Translations under genes and position numbers: made by a program
Notes under the pieces: model-generated
Seen by the model: the letters and a program-made list of their open reading frames with translations, nothing else
Told to the model about the DNA's origin: nothing
Database searches by the model: none
In this document: positions 22,271 through 34,122 of the stretch, in pieces
Layout of the letters: every line of letters begins with the position of its first letter
Numbering within the stretch: the first letter of the stretch is position 1
NCBI GenBank assembly: GCA_951217055.1
Contig: OX578279.1
Span: 29,972,173-30,036,172, forward strand
Direction: 5' to 3'
Origin: Gerris lacustris
Taxonomy: Eukaryota; Arthropoda; Insecta; Hemiptera; Gerridae
DNA length: 64,000 nt

Positions 22271-24290
22271 TAAACACATCTCGATTTCCAGGAAACATTT
22301 TGTTTTCAAAATACCTAATAATTAAAATGTATACTCGCTGACATCGAAACCGCAATGGAAACACACATCTTAAATATTTTTAACAATAAATGAATTATAT
22401 TAGATATTATGTAATTTACATTCAGTACCAAAGTTTTGTTAGAGTCTGTCGGACCGATATTTAATGTGAATTTAATTTTTAATATGATTTTAAATGTGCG
22501 ATAACCCTAACTATTTTGATGAATACATTTTTAAAATGGTTTACGCAGTGCAGTGATGATAAAAATAATAAGTTCTTATTCTCATACAAACAAATGTAAT
22601 AATTCACTAATTAATGTTTATAAAAAATAAAGCGTTTAATTGCCGATAGAAAGCATTTGGTCGATATAGCAATATATACTTTTACTCACAGGAATTCACA
22701 ATTTTGCATAGTTTACATGCTAAATTAATTTTCTTCTGAATGCAAACGAAGATTAACTTGTACTTTTGACACTGATGTGTGAGCATATTATTAACAAAAT
22801 GTCTTTTTCTAGCTGACTTATTTATATTGATTGGTTGTTCTGACAGATTTTGTGGTACAACTTCATAATTATGACTAGAAAGGTTTATAGAAAGTAACAC
22901 AACATAGTAAAGCCATACCAACATTTTTTATTAATAACTAAGAAACGCGTTTTGACATTTTATATTTATATTATCCTCAGTGTTAAGTGTAAGTATAGTT
23001 GGAGTAAAGATTCCGTAAGAGTAAAAAACACTTAACACTGAAGATGATATAATTATTTGATTTAATCAATCTAAATAAATTATTTTTAAAAAAAGCAATA
23101 CCTACATACTCAAACCAGTCCGAAACTAATCTTACTATAAAGTTAATTAGCATCTAGAAATCATATACAACTATAAAAACTATTGTATAAGAATACAACT
23201 ACTATTACTTAACACCTAATAACTTATTCAATTATTATTACTCTGTTGTAATAATTGATAGACTCGAGTTCTAATGTACTGTTGTTTCTAAATCAGTACA
23301 TCAGGTATATTTGCAGAATTATTTATTTATACAGAAAAGTTTGTATGAAACTCTTTTTCTATAAATAAGTTATTTTAAAACTAATTACTAATAATTAATG
23401 TATAGTGGCATTGCTAAAATTGTTTTTAAGTAATAAAGCGTAACGAAATTATAACTCAGATTTAAGAATATGGGGAATTTATTGAAGAAAGCAGAACGAC
23501 AGAGAGCAGTTGAACTGAGAGGTAACGAAGAACTAATAAATATAAAAAAATATTTGCAAATAAGAATAAAATTATATCAGGGTAAATACCACAGAATATC
23601 CGCACAAGCATAAAAAGGCATAGCAATTCTGGTGATCTCGATATTTTTGTTTTTATTACTGACACTGATAAAAATGTTTACAATAAATAGTTCCACCAAG
23701 AACTTTGGAAGACAACTTTTTTATTAAATGAGTGGGTACACACTGTTCATAATCGTTCAGAAAGTGTTCCTGAAATATTGACTTAAATTTGGATGGAAGT
23801 TATAAAGCTAAAAAAGTTTAAGGAGAGCTTCCTTTTCTTGAATATTAGGTTTTTTATAATGAATCGAAAATCCATAAATTTAATTTTCTTGGATCTTCAG
23901 TGGATAATACTTTAGTTTCATTGGATATATCTTCAGTGAATTATTTTTGTGTATTTCACTTCTCAAAATGGCGGATCAATACTTTTAAGTCTCAACCAAC
24001 AAGCGCTATATCGTTTTGATTCAAATCCAGTGATGTTAAAATGCTTTATCCTTCAAGCTTCAAGCCTTTTATTTTATTTTTCATACAAATCTTTACAGTA
24101 TTCTTCCATGTCCCAAAAAGTACTAATTAAATACCTTATAATAATATATTGCATATCAGCAACCTACTATAATAGACACTTTTTGTACATAAATTCATAG
24201 TATATAAATGATTATTTTTTTCAATAAGTCAATTCTAATCAGTAAATACTTTCAATGTTATATCTATGGAAAAATAGAATATACCATATA
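22271..24290. other. AT-rich stretch with one short hairpin
   Basis: The only structure seen is a short inverted repeat at 22970-23045 (CCTCAGTGTTAAGTGT and ACACTTAACACTGAAG), each arm next to a CTGARGAT-type word. The remainder has no recognised gene or repeat. Confidence 0.45.
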
Positions 24291-24391
24291 ATACGATTTT
24301 GGTAGTATTCATACTACGGAACGATTAAATTTTAATTTAAATCAAATTATAATTATTATTAACTACGGGAAACAGACAGAGAAAAAATAGA

Positions 24392-24466
24392 CTCCAGCGC
24401 GGGGATTTGAACCACCGGCCTCTATATTTCCAGTATAGCGCTCTAACCAACTAAGCTACGCAGGAG
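24392..24466 (-). ncRNA. tRNA-like sequence, left arm (degenerate)
   Basis: Read on the minus strand it has an A-box region TAGCTTAGTTGG, a 5-bp anticodon stem CTATA/TATAG with loop CTGGAAA (apparent anticodon GGA, serine), and a B box GGTTCAAATCC. The acceptor stem CTCCTGC/GCTGGAG has one mismatch. The T stem pairs poorly, and the long variable arm expected for tRNA-Ser is missing. I read it as tRNA-derived and not a working tRNA, although its Pol III promoter boxes look intact. Confidence 0.6.
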
Positions 24467-24743
24467 AATGAATTTCTCTGACGTTAATGATACCTTGACC
24501 CGAATTTAAAGCTTTCAATTTTTCCACAAGTCTGAGATGTCAACATTAATGACAAAGAACCAGACAGAGAAATAACGCTTATAATTATAAAGTACCCAAT
24601 TAGTACCTGTACCTCGTACAATCAATTAGAAATTCATATTTTACGATTTTGGTACTACGGAACGATTACATTTTAATTTAAATCAAATTATAATTATTAT
24701 TTAAATTCGGGTCAAGGTATCATTAACGTCAGAGAAATTCATT

Positions 24744-24819
24744 CTCCTGCGTAGCTTAGTTGGTTAGAGCGCTATACTGGAAATATAGAGGCCGGTGGGT
24801 TCAAATCCCCGCGCTGGAG
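24744..24819 (+). ncRNA. tRNA-like sequence, right arm (degenerate)
   Basis: Inverted partner of the copy at 24392-24466, with one extra G before the B box (GGTGGGTTCAAATCC). Cloverleaf features and defects are the same. The two copies diverge from each other in the element's centre, so transcription starting at either internal promoter would run out of the element. Confidence 0.6.
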
Positions 24820-24865
24820 TCTATTTTTCTCTGTCTGTTTCCCGTAGTTAATAATAATTATAATT

Positions 24866-25081
24866 ACCATATAAGTTAATCATTCATTTTAAATTGTTTC
24901 ATTATTTATAAAATTATTTTATTGTGTTTGTCAGAAATGATCAAGTTATAATGTTATATATAATTTTTGATATTTAAATGTTTAAAATAATTTCTTAAAT
25001 CTAGACACCCTCTAATGGAGGCAGTTAATTTAAGTACCAACGAAAGAAACCTTTTATCGTAAGTGATGGTCTCAAACAATT

Positions 25082-25138
<57 letters not shown>

Positions 25139-26880
25139 AACAGTAAATGTGTAAGTCTAATTTTATGTAAAATTGTGTTTTAGAAATTATAATTGACTGA
25201 GGATGACTCTAATATGAGTCAAAACGTTTCATCTTAAAGAAATAAGATTTTTTCTTCAATTAATTATGCCTTAACAGCCTTAAATTATTAACAATTTAAA
25301 CCTTTATAATTAAAATTTCTATAGATAATCCTAATTATATCCCGAATGTGTAATGGACCATGCAGTGGATGATACATTCCTCTGTTAGAATCGAGTTCTT
25401 CGATTGCACTAAAGAAACACGAATTTAAAGAAGACTAGTGTGTCTCTGGGGCAGGCAACTCAGGTATAATCCCGAGATATTGTATTTTTTCTTTCGGCCG
25501 CAGCTGCTATAATACAGGACCGGTTGGCCATATTGAATGGCTGCTCCTTCTCTGAAGAAAAAACCAGCCGGGAAAGGTACTGGTTTCGAAAACAACACCG
25601 TGTTGGTGTCAGGCCAATCACGAGGGATTATGTTGACAACGCCTGAATGAAATGATAAATGGATTGAGCAGAGGTGGCGAAACAAACACGCTCTATTTCG
25701 ATGACATTTTCATCAAGACTATACAGATGTGTCGCAATTGGTTCAATAAAAATCGTGCTAACTCAAAAAACGAAGGTTTTTTAAAAAAAAAAAAAAAAAC
25801 CATCATACATATATGTTACCGACAAAACCCGGGATCAGTTAAAACTTGAATTTTCTAGTCAGAACTATTTTTACAAAGCGCTTTCGTCAAAACTGACATT
25901 ACACAATTAGAACTAGAATCACCTGTAATAATTATTTGGTCAAAACTACTTTTGACTGAAATAAAGCGGTTATAAGCATTTTGGTGTCAGTCCAAACTTG
26001 CATTATTTGTTTCTTTTTTCGTGATTAGAGGTAAATAACGAGGATAATGAAAATAAGATGTGAATGTACAAAGATCGCAAGGATTGCAGTTTTAAAATTG
26101 GGATAACATTATCACGGCTTACCAGGATAAATTGACCAATTAATTACTTAATTTGAATTACAATTGCAATAATTTGGGTTAAAATTATTTTTAGTTCATT
26201 CCAGTTCTGAGAGATTTTAAGTCAAGCTTTACTTGACAAAATACGTCAAGCTTTACACCGATCCACCATTAATACCGTTGGCTCACTCACCAAAACCGAT
26301 TACATTATTCACCAGGTCTCTAAAACATTTAATAGTTTCAATCGATAATGAAAGGGGTTTTTTGCACGACATATTTTGCGTCTTCCAATGTATTCTAAAT
26401 TTTTATATAATTCTCCAGCTTCATTCCAGTTTGACTTACTGTCATTTAGATATCTAATTATAGATCCATCCTTATTGTACCCTATATTAAACTAATCTGC
26501 CAATTAGTGTGGCAGATAGCAGCCTCACATCCTATCACATATTTTATAGATGTTATGCTTGTACAACCCAATATTGTCGAATGTTTCCTACTTTTCTACT
26601 CTTTATTCTCTCTATATACGTAGTATATATAAAGAGAAAATATTGTGATGGCGGAAAAATGCGATTTTGAGATTTTGATGGATTTACACTATTTAGGTCT
26701 CCTTGACTCTAGAGGCCAAAAAAGTGTCTGTCGTTTTAGAACCTAATCTTGATCTGGCCGATTTTGATGAAATTTGTCATTGAAGTTCAGAAAAATCATA
26801 CCCGAGGCGAAATCGAGAAATTAATTTTACTTTAATGATTTTATGCTTTTACAATCCAATATTGCCTACTTTATTTAATT
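24866..26880. other. AT-rich stretch with (AT)n tract
   Basis: A (TA)n microsatellite lies at 25086-25133. A hairpin word CTGAGGATGACTC with GAGTCAAAACG lies at 25196-25230. The part 25430-25700 is less AT-rich with an 86-codon minus-strand frame that shows no recognisable domain. No gene is called. Confidence 0.45.
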
Positions 26881-26919
26881 TTCCATACTGTTTTTTAAAA
26901 CTGGCATTTTATTTTATGA

Positions 26920-27250
26920 ATCAAAGTATCAATTTAGCAACATTTAAAGAGTGTATACGCTTTAAATTAACCTGGAGCTATCTGTGGGCTATTTCCGATA
27001 TACCATCCATTAAAAAAAACTACATACTTTTGAAGATATAAGTGTAAATAAATGTATGTTTGCTCGCATATAGAAGAAAACAAAAAATGGGCGCAGAAGG
27101 TTGAAACTTTTATGGGACCAACAATGGGCTAATTATGATCTACCATTTAAATTTCATTCAAACAGACGAGTTGTTTTTAAGTTGGTTAGCAAAATTTAAG
27201 CAATAGACGACAAACAGACATGGACCAAAAAAATATCATATACATATTTA
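26920..27250 (+). repeat. F1 foldback family, partial arm
   Basis: Matches the F1 inner arm (AAAGTATCAATTTAGCAACA, TGTAAATAAATGTATGTTTG, AGAAGGTTGAAACTTTTATG) and stops before the terminal GTTCTTCAGAAC block. Confidence 0.6.
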
Positions 27251-27337
27251 TAATATATTATACGAGCCCTAAGGTCCGTGGCACCGGGCTTAATTTTATA
27301 CTAAGAAAAAAGTAAATTAATTTAGATATAGGTAAGT

Positions 27338-27425
27338 TATTATATCTATTTGAAGACCAACAAATCAAAACCAACATTTATTTTTATTGGAATTTATGTG
27401 GTTGCCTAAGCTTAACAATAAAAAA
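27338..27425 (-). repeat. Dispersed repeat F2, partial inverted copy
   Basis: Inverse of the F2 segment that includes GCTAAGGCAACCACATTTAT and TTTGATTTGCTGGTCTTTAA. It is followed by a CG-rich simple stretch CGTCGTCGCTGTCGTCGCGG. Confidence 0.55.
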
Positions 27426-27429
27426 TCAT

Positions 27430-29372
27430 TTCGAGGTGCTTCGTCGTCGCTGTCGTCGCGGTACACTACTCCATTGTAAATGATATAATATATTTTGCAA
27501 TTACTTTATGAGGTTAGAATAAAAGGCAAGATAAGAACCAATTGAAATGTAATTTAAAGTATATTATTAAAGGTAAATAAAACTTATAAAGCATTAGCTA
27601 TTACGGCATTTTGTCAAAAAAGTGATTTTTTTTTTTTTTATCTTGGAGTTTTATTTATAAACATTAACGAAGGTCAAACTATTTTAAGGTAAAAAAGAAT
27701 GACATTTAAAATCTTGCTAGGTCACTCCTTTTATTCCTTCCCAGGTAATATTTCATAGGGTTGGACAGTAAAATGCTGCAACCCTTTTCTAAACTTTCTA
27801 TACTGTTACGCAACAAAGGTAAAGGTACTAAAGGCTACACTTTCTCCATTCTCTACAATAGTTCACCTAACTAACATACGAGTATAGAACTTTGGAGAGT
27901 TATTTATTTGTGTACATTTATATTTTTGTCAAATGAATATGGCACTATGGTTCTGAAAATTTAAATAAAAATATAATGGAATTATTAATTTTTAAGAATA
28001 ATATGTAAACCCTGATCAAGAACTTGATGGCTCAGGAAAAATAGTGTGATTCAATAATAATATCCATTTAGTAGATGTCGCTAAATTTCACTATCTAATT
28101 TTCTTTTAACTTCTTTGTGAATAGCTAATAATGTGCATTTTTTCATACATAATTGATTGATTAATTACGTTATTTACTATGAAATAAATCTAAGATTAAA
28201 ACTTTTATTATTATTAATTTAAGCATACTCAAACTAACGTTTTAATAATTAATTAATACATCTTAAAAATGAGATAACATTATTAACATTGTTCCATTAC
28301 TACGAACACTAACTCTACATTGTAATGATATTACAAAAAAAAAGTTTAAGGGTAGATTATTAACTTTACCCAAGTGAAGAGGGTAGAAAAATTAAAATTA
28401 AAGAAAAAACTCCTCAAGAGACGTGCTCTTATTAAAATGTATAAAGTTAAAGTAAAGAGAAGAAAAAAAGGAAAGTTGCATTTAGGTTCTACTAAACGCA
28501 TTAGCATTAGCGGTTGGCTCTCTATCTCAGAAGCGAGAGTTTGGAGGCACCGTTCCCCCGGCTCTAATGTAATTTGTCCTTATCTACCAAAGTAAACTCC
28601 CATGAGGGCCCAGAGTTACTAAGTTACTTTGGGTAAGTTTAAGTAACCCCCTCCGACTCGAAGCCAGGGGTTTCGGAGGGCGGTAATTTATTCGGGCCGG
28701 GGTGCCGGGAACATTATAGAGGGCGCCCCACAGCATGCGGAGAGCTTGCAAAGCACACTCTGGCCAAATGACGGGACATGCCTTCCTACACACTACCGCG
28801 TCTCGCCAAACTTAGATAAGCTCCCTCGAGCTGAATACTGAAAAGTTAAATTTGAGTTAAGAAAGATTCCACGGGTAGTTTTTCTTTTTTATCTTGCAAA
28901 GTATATAAACAAGGAGAACATTTCCACAAGAGTAAGGGAATTTGACAAATATTAAACAAGTTTGTTGTTTTTCCTGAGATAATAATAGAAATTTTTTAGT
29001 ACATGTATGCTAGAATAAAACAAACAAGTAAATCTACAAGTCTTAACTCTGTTTTTACAAGTATGTTTATTTGGAGAAAAGAAAGGGAGAGGGAAAGTTA
29101 CATTTGCTCAAGCAAGATTAGTTTTAGCTAGACATTTCAAACTCAACTTCTTTAATAAAAACTCATACTATCTTCTTGACAAATAATTTTCATGTATACA
29201 GTACCTACAAATTGCGAGTTTTTGTTTTAGATTAGGGTTAGGGCATTCTTACAGTCCTGAAATAAAAGGTATAATTATTACGCGAAACCTAATAAAAGTA
29301 TATTTATTTAAAAAATATCCAAATTCTAAGACCTATAATCTTAATGTAGGTCGTCGGTCCCAGGTCTTTAAT
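27430..29372. other. AT-rich stretch with a GC-rich island
   Basis: 28490-28810 is sharply GC-richer than its surroundings and lacks homopolymers. Open frames on both strands cross it but I recognise no domain. It could be a piece of a retrotransposon 5' region or LTR, which cannot be decided by eye. Everything else here is AT-rich. Confidence 0.4.
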
Positions 29373-29373
29373 A

Positions 29374-32048
29374 TCTATATATATAAAAGTCAACGTATGT
29401 GTGTGTGTGTATGTTTGTTCTTTATACAAATCTACAGTTTAAGCCCGATTTTGATGTAAATTTGCACACTTGACCTTCAAAGCAAGGAAAAAATCAAGGT
29501 CTACATGAATTTCCGAAATTTAAATTTTGGTACACAGGGGTACGGGGTACAAGTAATGAATACGGGGTCAAAGTAATGAATACCCTTCGTGATGCATATC
29601 GTTGAAAAGCTCTTTAAGAGTACAGTAATTGTTGTTATGTACACTTTTGTAATATTTTCATTTAGGAGGGGGGTAAAATGGAAAAATATAGCTATATCTT
29701 TTTTTTTTTTTTTTTATACAAATCTACAGTTCTGATCCGATCTCGATGAAAATTTGCACACTTGATCTTCAAAGCAAGGGGAAAATCAAGGTCTACATGA
29801 ATTTTCGAAATTTTAAATTTTGGTACACAGGGGTACGGGGTACAAGTAATGAATACGGGGTCAAAGTAATAAGTAATGAATACCCTTCGCGATGCATATC
29901 GTTGAAAAGCTCTTTAAGAGTACGCAGTAATTGTTGTTATGTATAGTTTTGTCATATTTTCATTTAGGAGGGGGGTAAAATGGAAAATATAACTATGTAT
30001 ATCTCTATATAAAAAGAAGAGTATCTATATGAGAGAATGTATTTTATACAAATCTACAGTTTTATCCCAATTTGATGCATTTTTACACTCTTTTTCTTCC
30101 AAACAAGGTGACTGCCTACATGATTTTCCGAAATTAAAATTTTGGTACACAGAGGTACGGGGTACAAATGTCAAAGTAATGGATACCCTTCATGATGCAT
30201 ATCGTTAAAAAGCTCTTTAAGAGTACATTAATTGTTGTTAAGTACGTTTTTGTCATTTTTTCATTTAGGAGGGGGGTAAAATGGAAATGTATATCTCTAT
30301 CTATAAAAGTCAACGTATGTGTGAGTGTGTTTATGTTCTTTATACAAATCAACAGTTTTAATTCGATCTCGATGAAAATTTGCTCACTTGACCTTCAAAG
30401 CAAGGGGAAGACCTCTGTCTACATGAATTTTCTATATTTAAATTTTTGGTACACAGGGGTACGGGGTACAAATGTCAAAGTTAAAACCCTTTATGATGCA
30501 TACTGTTGAAAAGCTCTTTAAGAGTACAGTAATTGTTTTTACGTACATTTAGGGGGGTAAATGGAAAAATATATCTAAAAATCAAAGTATGTGTGTATGT
30601 TCTTTATACAAATCCATAATTTTAGTCCGATCTCGATCAAAAAATGCACACTTGACCTTCAAAGGAAGAAAAAATCAGTGTCAGAAATCAGTGAAAAAAA
30701 GTAGCATATAAAAAAAAGAAGTATATAAAATTAGTTTAATAAGGGTATTATGGACAAGCAGCATGACATTTTTAAAGCAAATATCCTCACCTTTTGAATG
30801 GTGAAAACCCTGTCTCTATATCTTTTTTAGATTTTACGCTATAACGATTTTAATGGGAAAAAGTCACCAGAAAATGACAGTATTGAAAAATCGATATATC
30901 TCGAAAACGAAGGTCGATCAACCATTATGTTATATTACATTTTTTGTCAGAAATGTGATGTAGAACCTCAGGTTTATCTGTGTTACACCTTATGTGGGAC
31001 ACCCTGTATATAAAAATCAACGTATGTGGGTGTATGTTCTTTATACAAATCAACAGTTTTAATTCGATCTCGATGAAAATTTGCTCACTTGACCTTCAAA
31101 GCAAGGGGAAGACCTCTGTCTACATGAATTTTCTATATTTAAATTTTTGGTACACAGGGGTACGGGGTACAAATGTCAAAGTTAAAACCCTTTATGATGC
31201 ATACTGTTGAAAAGCTCTTTAAGAGTACAGTAATTGTTTTTACGTACATTTAGGGGGGTAAATGGAAAAATATATCTAAAAATCAAAGTATGTGTGTATG
31301 TTCTTTATACAAATCCATAATTTTAGTCCGATCTCGATCAAAAAATGCACACTTGACCTTCAAAGGAAGAAAAAATCAGTGTCAGAAATCAGTGAAAAAA
31401 AGTAGCATATAAAAAAAAGAAGTATATAAAATTAGTTTAATAAGGGTATTATGGACAAGCAGCATGACATTTTTAAAGCAAATATCCTCACCTTTTGAAT
31501 GGTGAAAACCCTGTTTCTATATCTTTTTTAGATTTTACGCTATAACGATTTTAATGGGAAAAAGTCACCAGAAAATGACAGTATTGAAAAATCGATATAT
31601 CTCGAAAACGAAGGTCGATCAACCATTATGTTATATTACATTTTTTGTCAGAAATGTGATGTAGAACCTCAGGTTTATCTGTGTTACACCTTATGTGGGA
31701 CACCCTGTATATAAAAATCAACGTATGTGGGTGTATGTTCTTTATACAAATCTACAGTTTTAGTTCGATATCGATAAAAATTTGCCCACTTGAACTTGAA
31801 AGCCACATATATTTTTTTCATATTTTTTATGTATTGTTTTGTCATATTTTACTATAGGGGGGGGGGGGGGGGGGATTTAGGATATTTTAAAATTTGCTTA
31901 TCAAAGAGGAGGGGGTATAGAAATAGGTGGGAGAGATAGAATCTAGATATTCTTGCATAGTAAAATAATTTATATGTTTCATTATGGTTGTTTATAAACT
32001 TATCTAATTATAATAACAATCCGTAGCGAAGCACGGGTACCCAGCTAG
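29374..32048 (+). mobile_element. Non-autonomous Helitron with repeated heads
   Basis: The start TCTATATATATAAAAGTC is preceded by A. The end ...CCGTAGCGAAGCACGGGTAC then CCAGCTAG is followed by T. This is the TC...CTAG structure inserted between A and T, with a hairpin (CCGT..GC GAA GC..ACGG) about 12 bases before the end. Inside, a head-like unit (TTATACAAATC, then GATCTCGATGAAAATTTGC-type sequence, CACTTGACCTTCAAAG, TTGGTACACAGGGGTACGGG, GAAAAGCTCTTTAAGAGTAC, GGAGGGGGGTAAAATGG) recurs at about 29422, 29716, 30040, 30340, 30605, 31041, 31306 and 31743. No Rep or helicase is present. Confidence 0.8.
30320..31740. repeat. 701-bp direct tandem duplication
   Basis: 30351 onward and 31052 onward match over about 700 bases, and 31021 onward again matches 31722 onward, all at an offset of 701. 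I saw one difference (CTGTCTCTAT versus CTGTTTCTAT). Each unit ends in TGTGGGACACCCTGTATA, which resembles the end of a mariner-like element, so that element was captured before the duplication. Confidence 0.9.
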
Positions 32049-32427
32049 TTTAAGAATAAAGTTACCCTTGTATATATTTCTCATAATGTAGGTGTTTAGT
32101 AAAAGATCACATTATGTAGAATAAGATGTCAAACTTATTTTTTTATTACTATAACCAGCATTCAAGGGTGATATTGAAGCATAATGTTGGCTAGCTCTAG
32201 GTATCTTAGTAATGAACCATAAAATTAACAAATTGCAACCTTCTGGGGAACACCATAATTTCTACCTGTGCGAGGTAAAGATGTTTAGAAGGTGTTGCGA
32301 ATAAAGCATTTGATCTCATACATTGTTTCATTATGATCTAAAATGTAATTTGGCGTTTTTGTATAAGCAGCAGATATAGATTAGACACTCTAAATAAATA
32401 ATTTTATTTATTGTTTTTTTTGTGTTT

Positions 32428-32712
32428 TTTTTACAAGCTTTTATTTAACTTGCAATGTTTGTATATATGTATGTTAAGGTCAAATCTTGCAACTGAATTT
32501 TAAAGCAGTTATCTTCAACCGATTGAATTGAAATTTCGCATACACGTTTAGTTTGGATGACAATGCATGATTAGCTAATAAAGTCAATCTAAATCCAATA
32601 TGGCGGGACTATCAAGGTGGCGGACTATTTATTTTTTAAGCGCACCCATGATATGGGTATCAAATGAAAGGGTTTCCTGAGAAGAATACGAATAAAAGCT
32701 TGTTTTTTAAAA
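32428..32712 (+). repeat. Repeat F3 bounded by ACAAGCTTTTATT
   Basis: Starts TTTTTTACAAGCTTTTATTT and ends AATAAAAGCTTGTTTTTTA, so the ends are inverted. The body includes GTTTAGTTTGGATGACAATG, CCAATATGGCGGGACTA and GATATGGGTATCAAATGAAA. The same body occurs in the opposite orientation at 58600-59115, next to the Helitron helicase remnant. No coding sequence. Confidence 0.65.
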
Positions 32713-33759
32713 TATTTTTTTTTATAATCAAATTATTTTTAAATGTAATTTATATTTCTTTTTGACTGCCTACACCATCTTAGGTTAGGAGGGTTGAAAG
32801 ATACTACTAACCGTAGGAAGATATACACAATTATGACTTCTACTTTAGTAATAAAGCTCTGCAACGCAACATGATATTGCCAGGTATTAACTACAAACAG
32901 AAGATACGCATTCTTTCCAGAAGGTAATATAAGTAGGCCCATAATTTCATATGCAAACCTGAACAGCGTTCCCTTGAGGGATCGCAAGGGCCACGTGATC
33001 TCTGCAGCGTGGCTGTCTCATATAGAGGTGCTTATCACAATCACACCCTATAATACTCAACGATTTTAAAATATATTTACTACCATAGTAAATAAGCATT
33101 TGATATTTTAGCACTGTATTAATTGACAACATAGTGTGAACAAATGATTTGAAGATGAAAGGCTTTATAAATTTATTTTGAATATTAATTTAGTATACAA
33201 CTTTAATTTATACATACAAATCCAAGAATACTGGTTATGCTCATAAAACTTTGAATCATAACATATTATATTATTATGTTTTAAAAGGTTTATTAAAATA
33301 AAATCTTTATTATCTCATCACTCTTGCCCGATAGTAAAAGAGTCATCGTAGCTATTATAATGACTAGAGCACAAGGCAATTTTATTTATTTATTCGATGC
33401 GGAAACATACAATAATTACTATAAAACATTAAACATTATCTTACAGGTAAGAATTTACAACTAAAGTAATTTATCATACTATTTAAACAATTTCGTTATT
33501 AAAGCCAGGTATAAATGATTCACATCCTTTTTTTTACAGCCAAAGCGAGATTGGAAGTTAGAAATGATTGGACTGCATACGAAATATAGCGAGAGAAAAA
33601 CTACCACGAAGATCGATTTATAAGAGAAGATCAGCCATTGGTCGATGTAGTAATTACAATTAGATTATAGAAAATGGTCACTGCAATTCTCCTCTCCAAC
33701 AACCTCGTAGACCACAGATGGTCACAAATTAATTTCTACCGTCTGCGCACATTAATTAT
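32713..33759. other. AT-rich stretch, no certain gene
   Basis: A pyrimidine-rich acceptor-like CCTTTTTTTTACAG ends at 33540. It is followed by a short open frame (PKRDWKLEMIGLHTKYSERK) that stops near 33625, with an AATAAA at 33765. It could be a terminal exon, but nothing about the peptide is diagnostic. Confidence 0.3.
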
Positions 33760-33773
33760 TGCTAAATAAATAT

Positions 33774-34108
33774 ATGATTTGTCTAAGTGTACCCTATTCT
33801 ATGTATATATTGTAGGTGGATCCTTTTTCGGGTAAAATAATAAGTCGTTTACACTTGAAACCAGGTATATTACAATATTAAATTAAGATAGAATAAATGT
33901 GATAACGTGATTTTTAAATTGAAATTATAGAGAAAGATTTATTATAGTGTATGTAACCTATAGGTTTTTTTTTTTATAAATTATTTAAAAAAAAAATAAA
34001 TGTTGCTTTTAGGCTCGAGAATGACCGGTAAGGTCGAAACGTTGCCAACACCAAATCAAGTGTAAACGACTTATTATTTTACCCGAAAAAGGATCCACCT
34101 ACAATATA
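33774..34108. mobile_element. Palindromic insertion with 14-bp target duplication
   Basis: Flanked by TGCTAAATAAATAT at 33760-33773 and again at 34109-34122. Arms at about 33805-33857 and 34056-34108 are inverted (GTAGGTGGATCCTTTTTCGG and its complement, with TAAGTCGTTTACACTTGA). The centre carries CTCGAGAATGACCGGTAAGG then TCGAAACGTTG at 34016-34045, a small stem-loop with a hammerhead-like core. The variable-length duplication points to target-primed insertion, as in Penelope-like elements; this is inference. Confidence 0.65.
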
Positions 34109-34122
34109 TGCTAAATAAATAT

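Larger units (their letters stand above)
24294..24865. mobile_element. Foldback element with two inverted tRNA-like sequences
   Basis: Arms 24346-24510 and 24710-24865 are near-perfect inverted copies of about 160 bases, each holding a tRNA-like sequence. The block ACGATTTTGGTA to AATTATAATTATTATT (24294-24360) is also repeated directly at about 24642-24710. A piece of the left arm occurs at 54655-54765, so this is a dispersed family. Transcripts would fold into a long hairpin. Confidence 0.8.

Noticed and set aside
24392..24819. A pair of functional tRNA-Ser(GGA) genes
   Set aside because: The T stem pairs poorly, the acceptor has a mismatch, and the long variable arm of tRNA-Ser is missing. 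They lie in a dispersed hairpin repeat.
30192..31210. Repeated open frames reading MKICSLDLQSKGKTSVYMNF
   Set aside because: They come from the Helitron head units and the 701-bp duplication, in a non-coding element.
33541..33790. Terminal exon after CCTTTTTTTTACAG
   Set aside because: The acceptor is plausible, but the peptide is short and undiagnostic. Kept only as a note in the regional entry.
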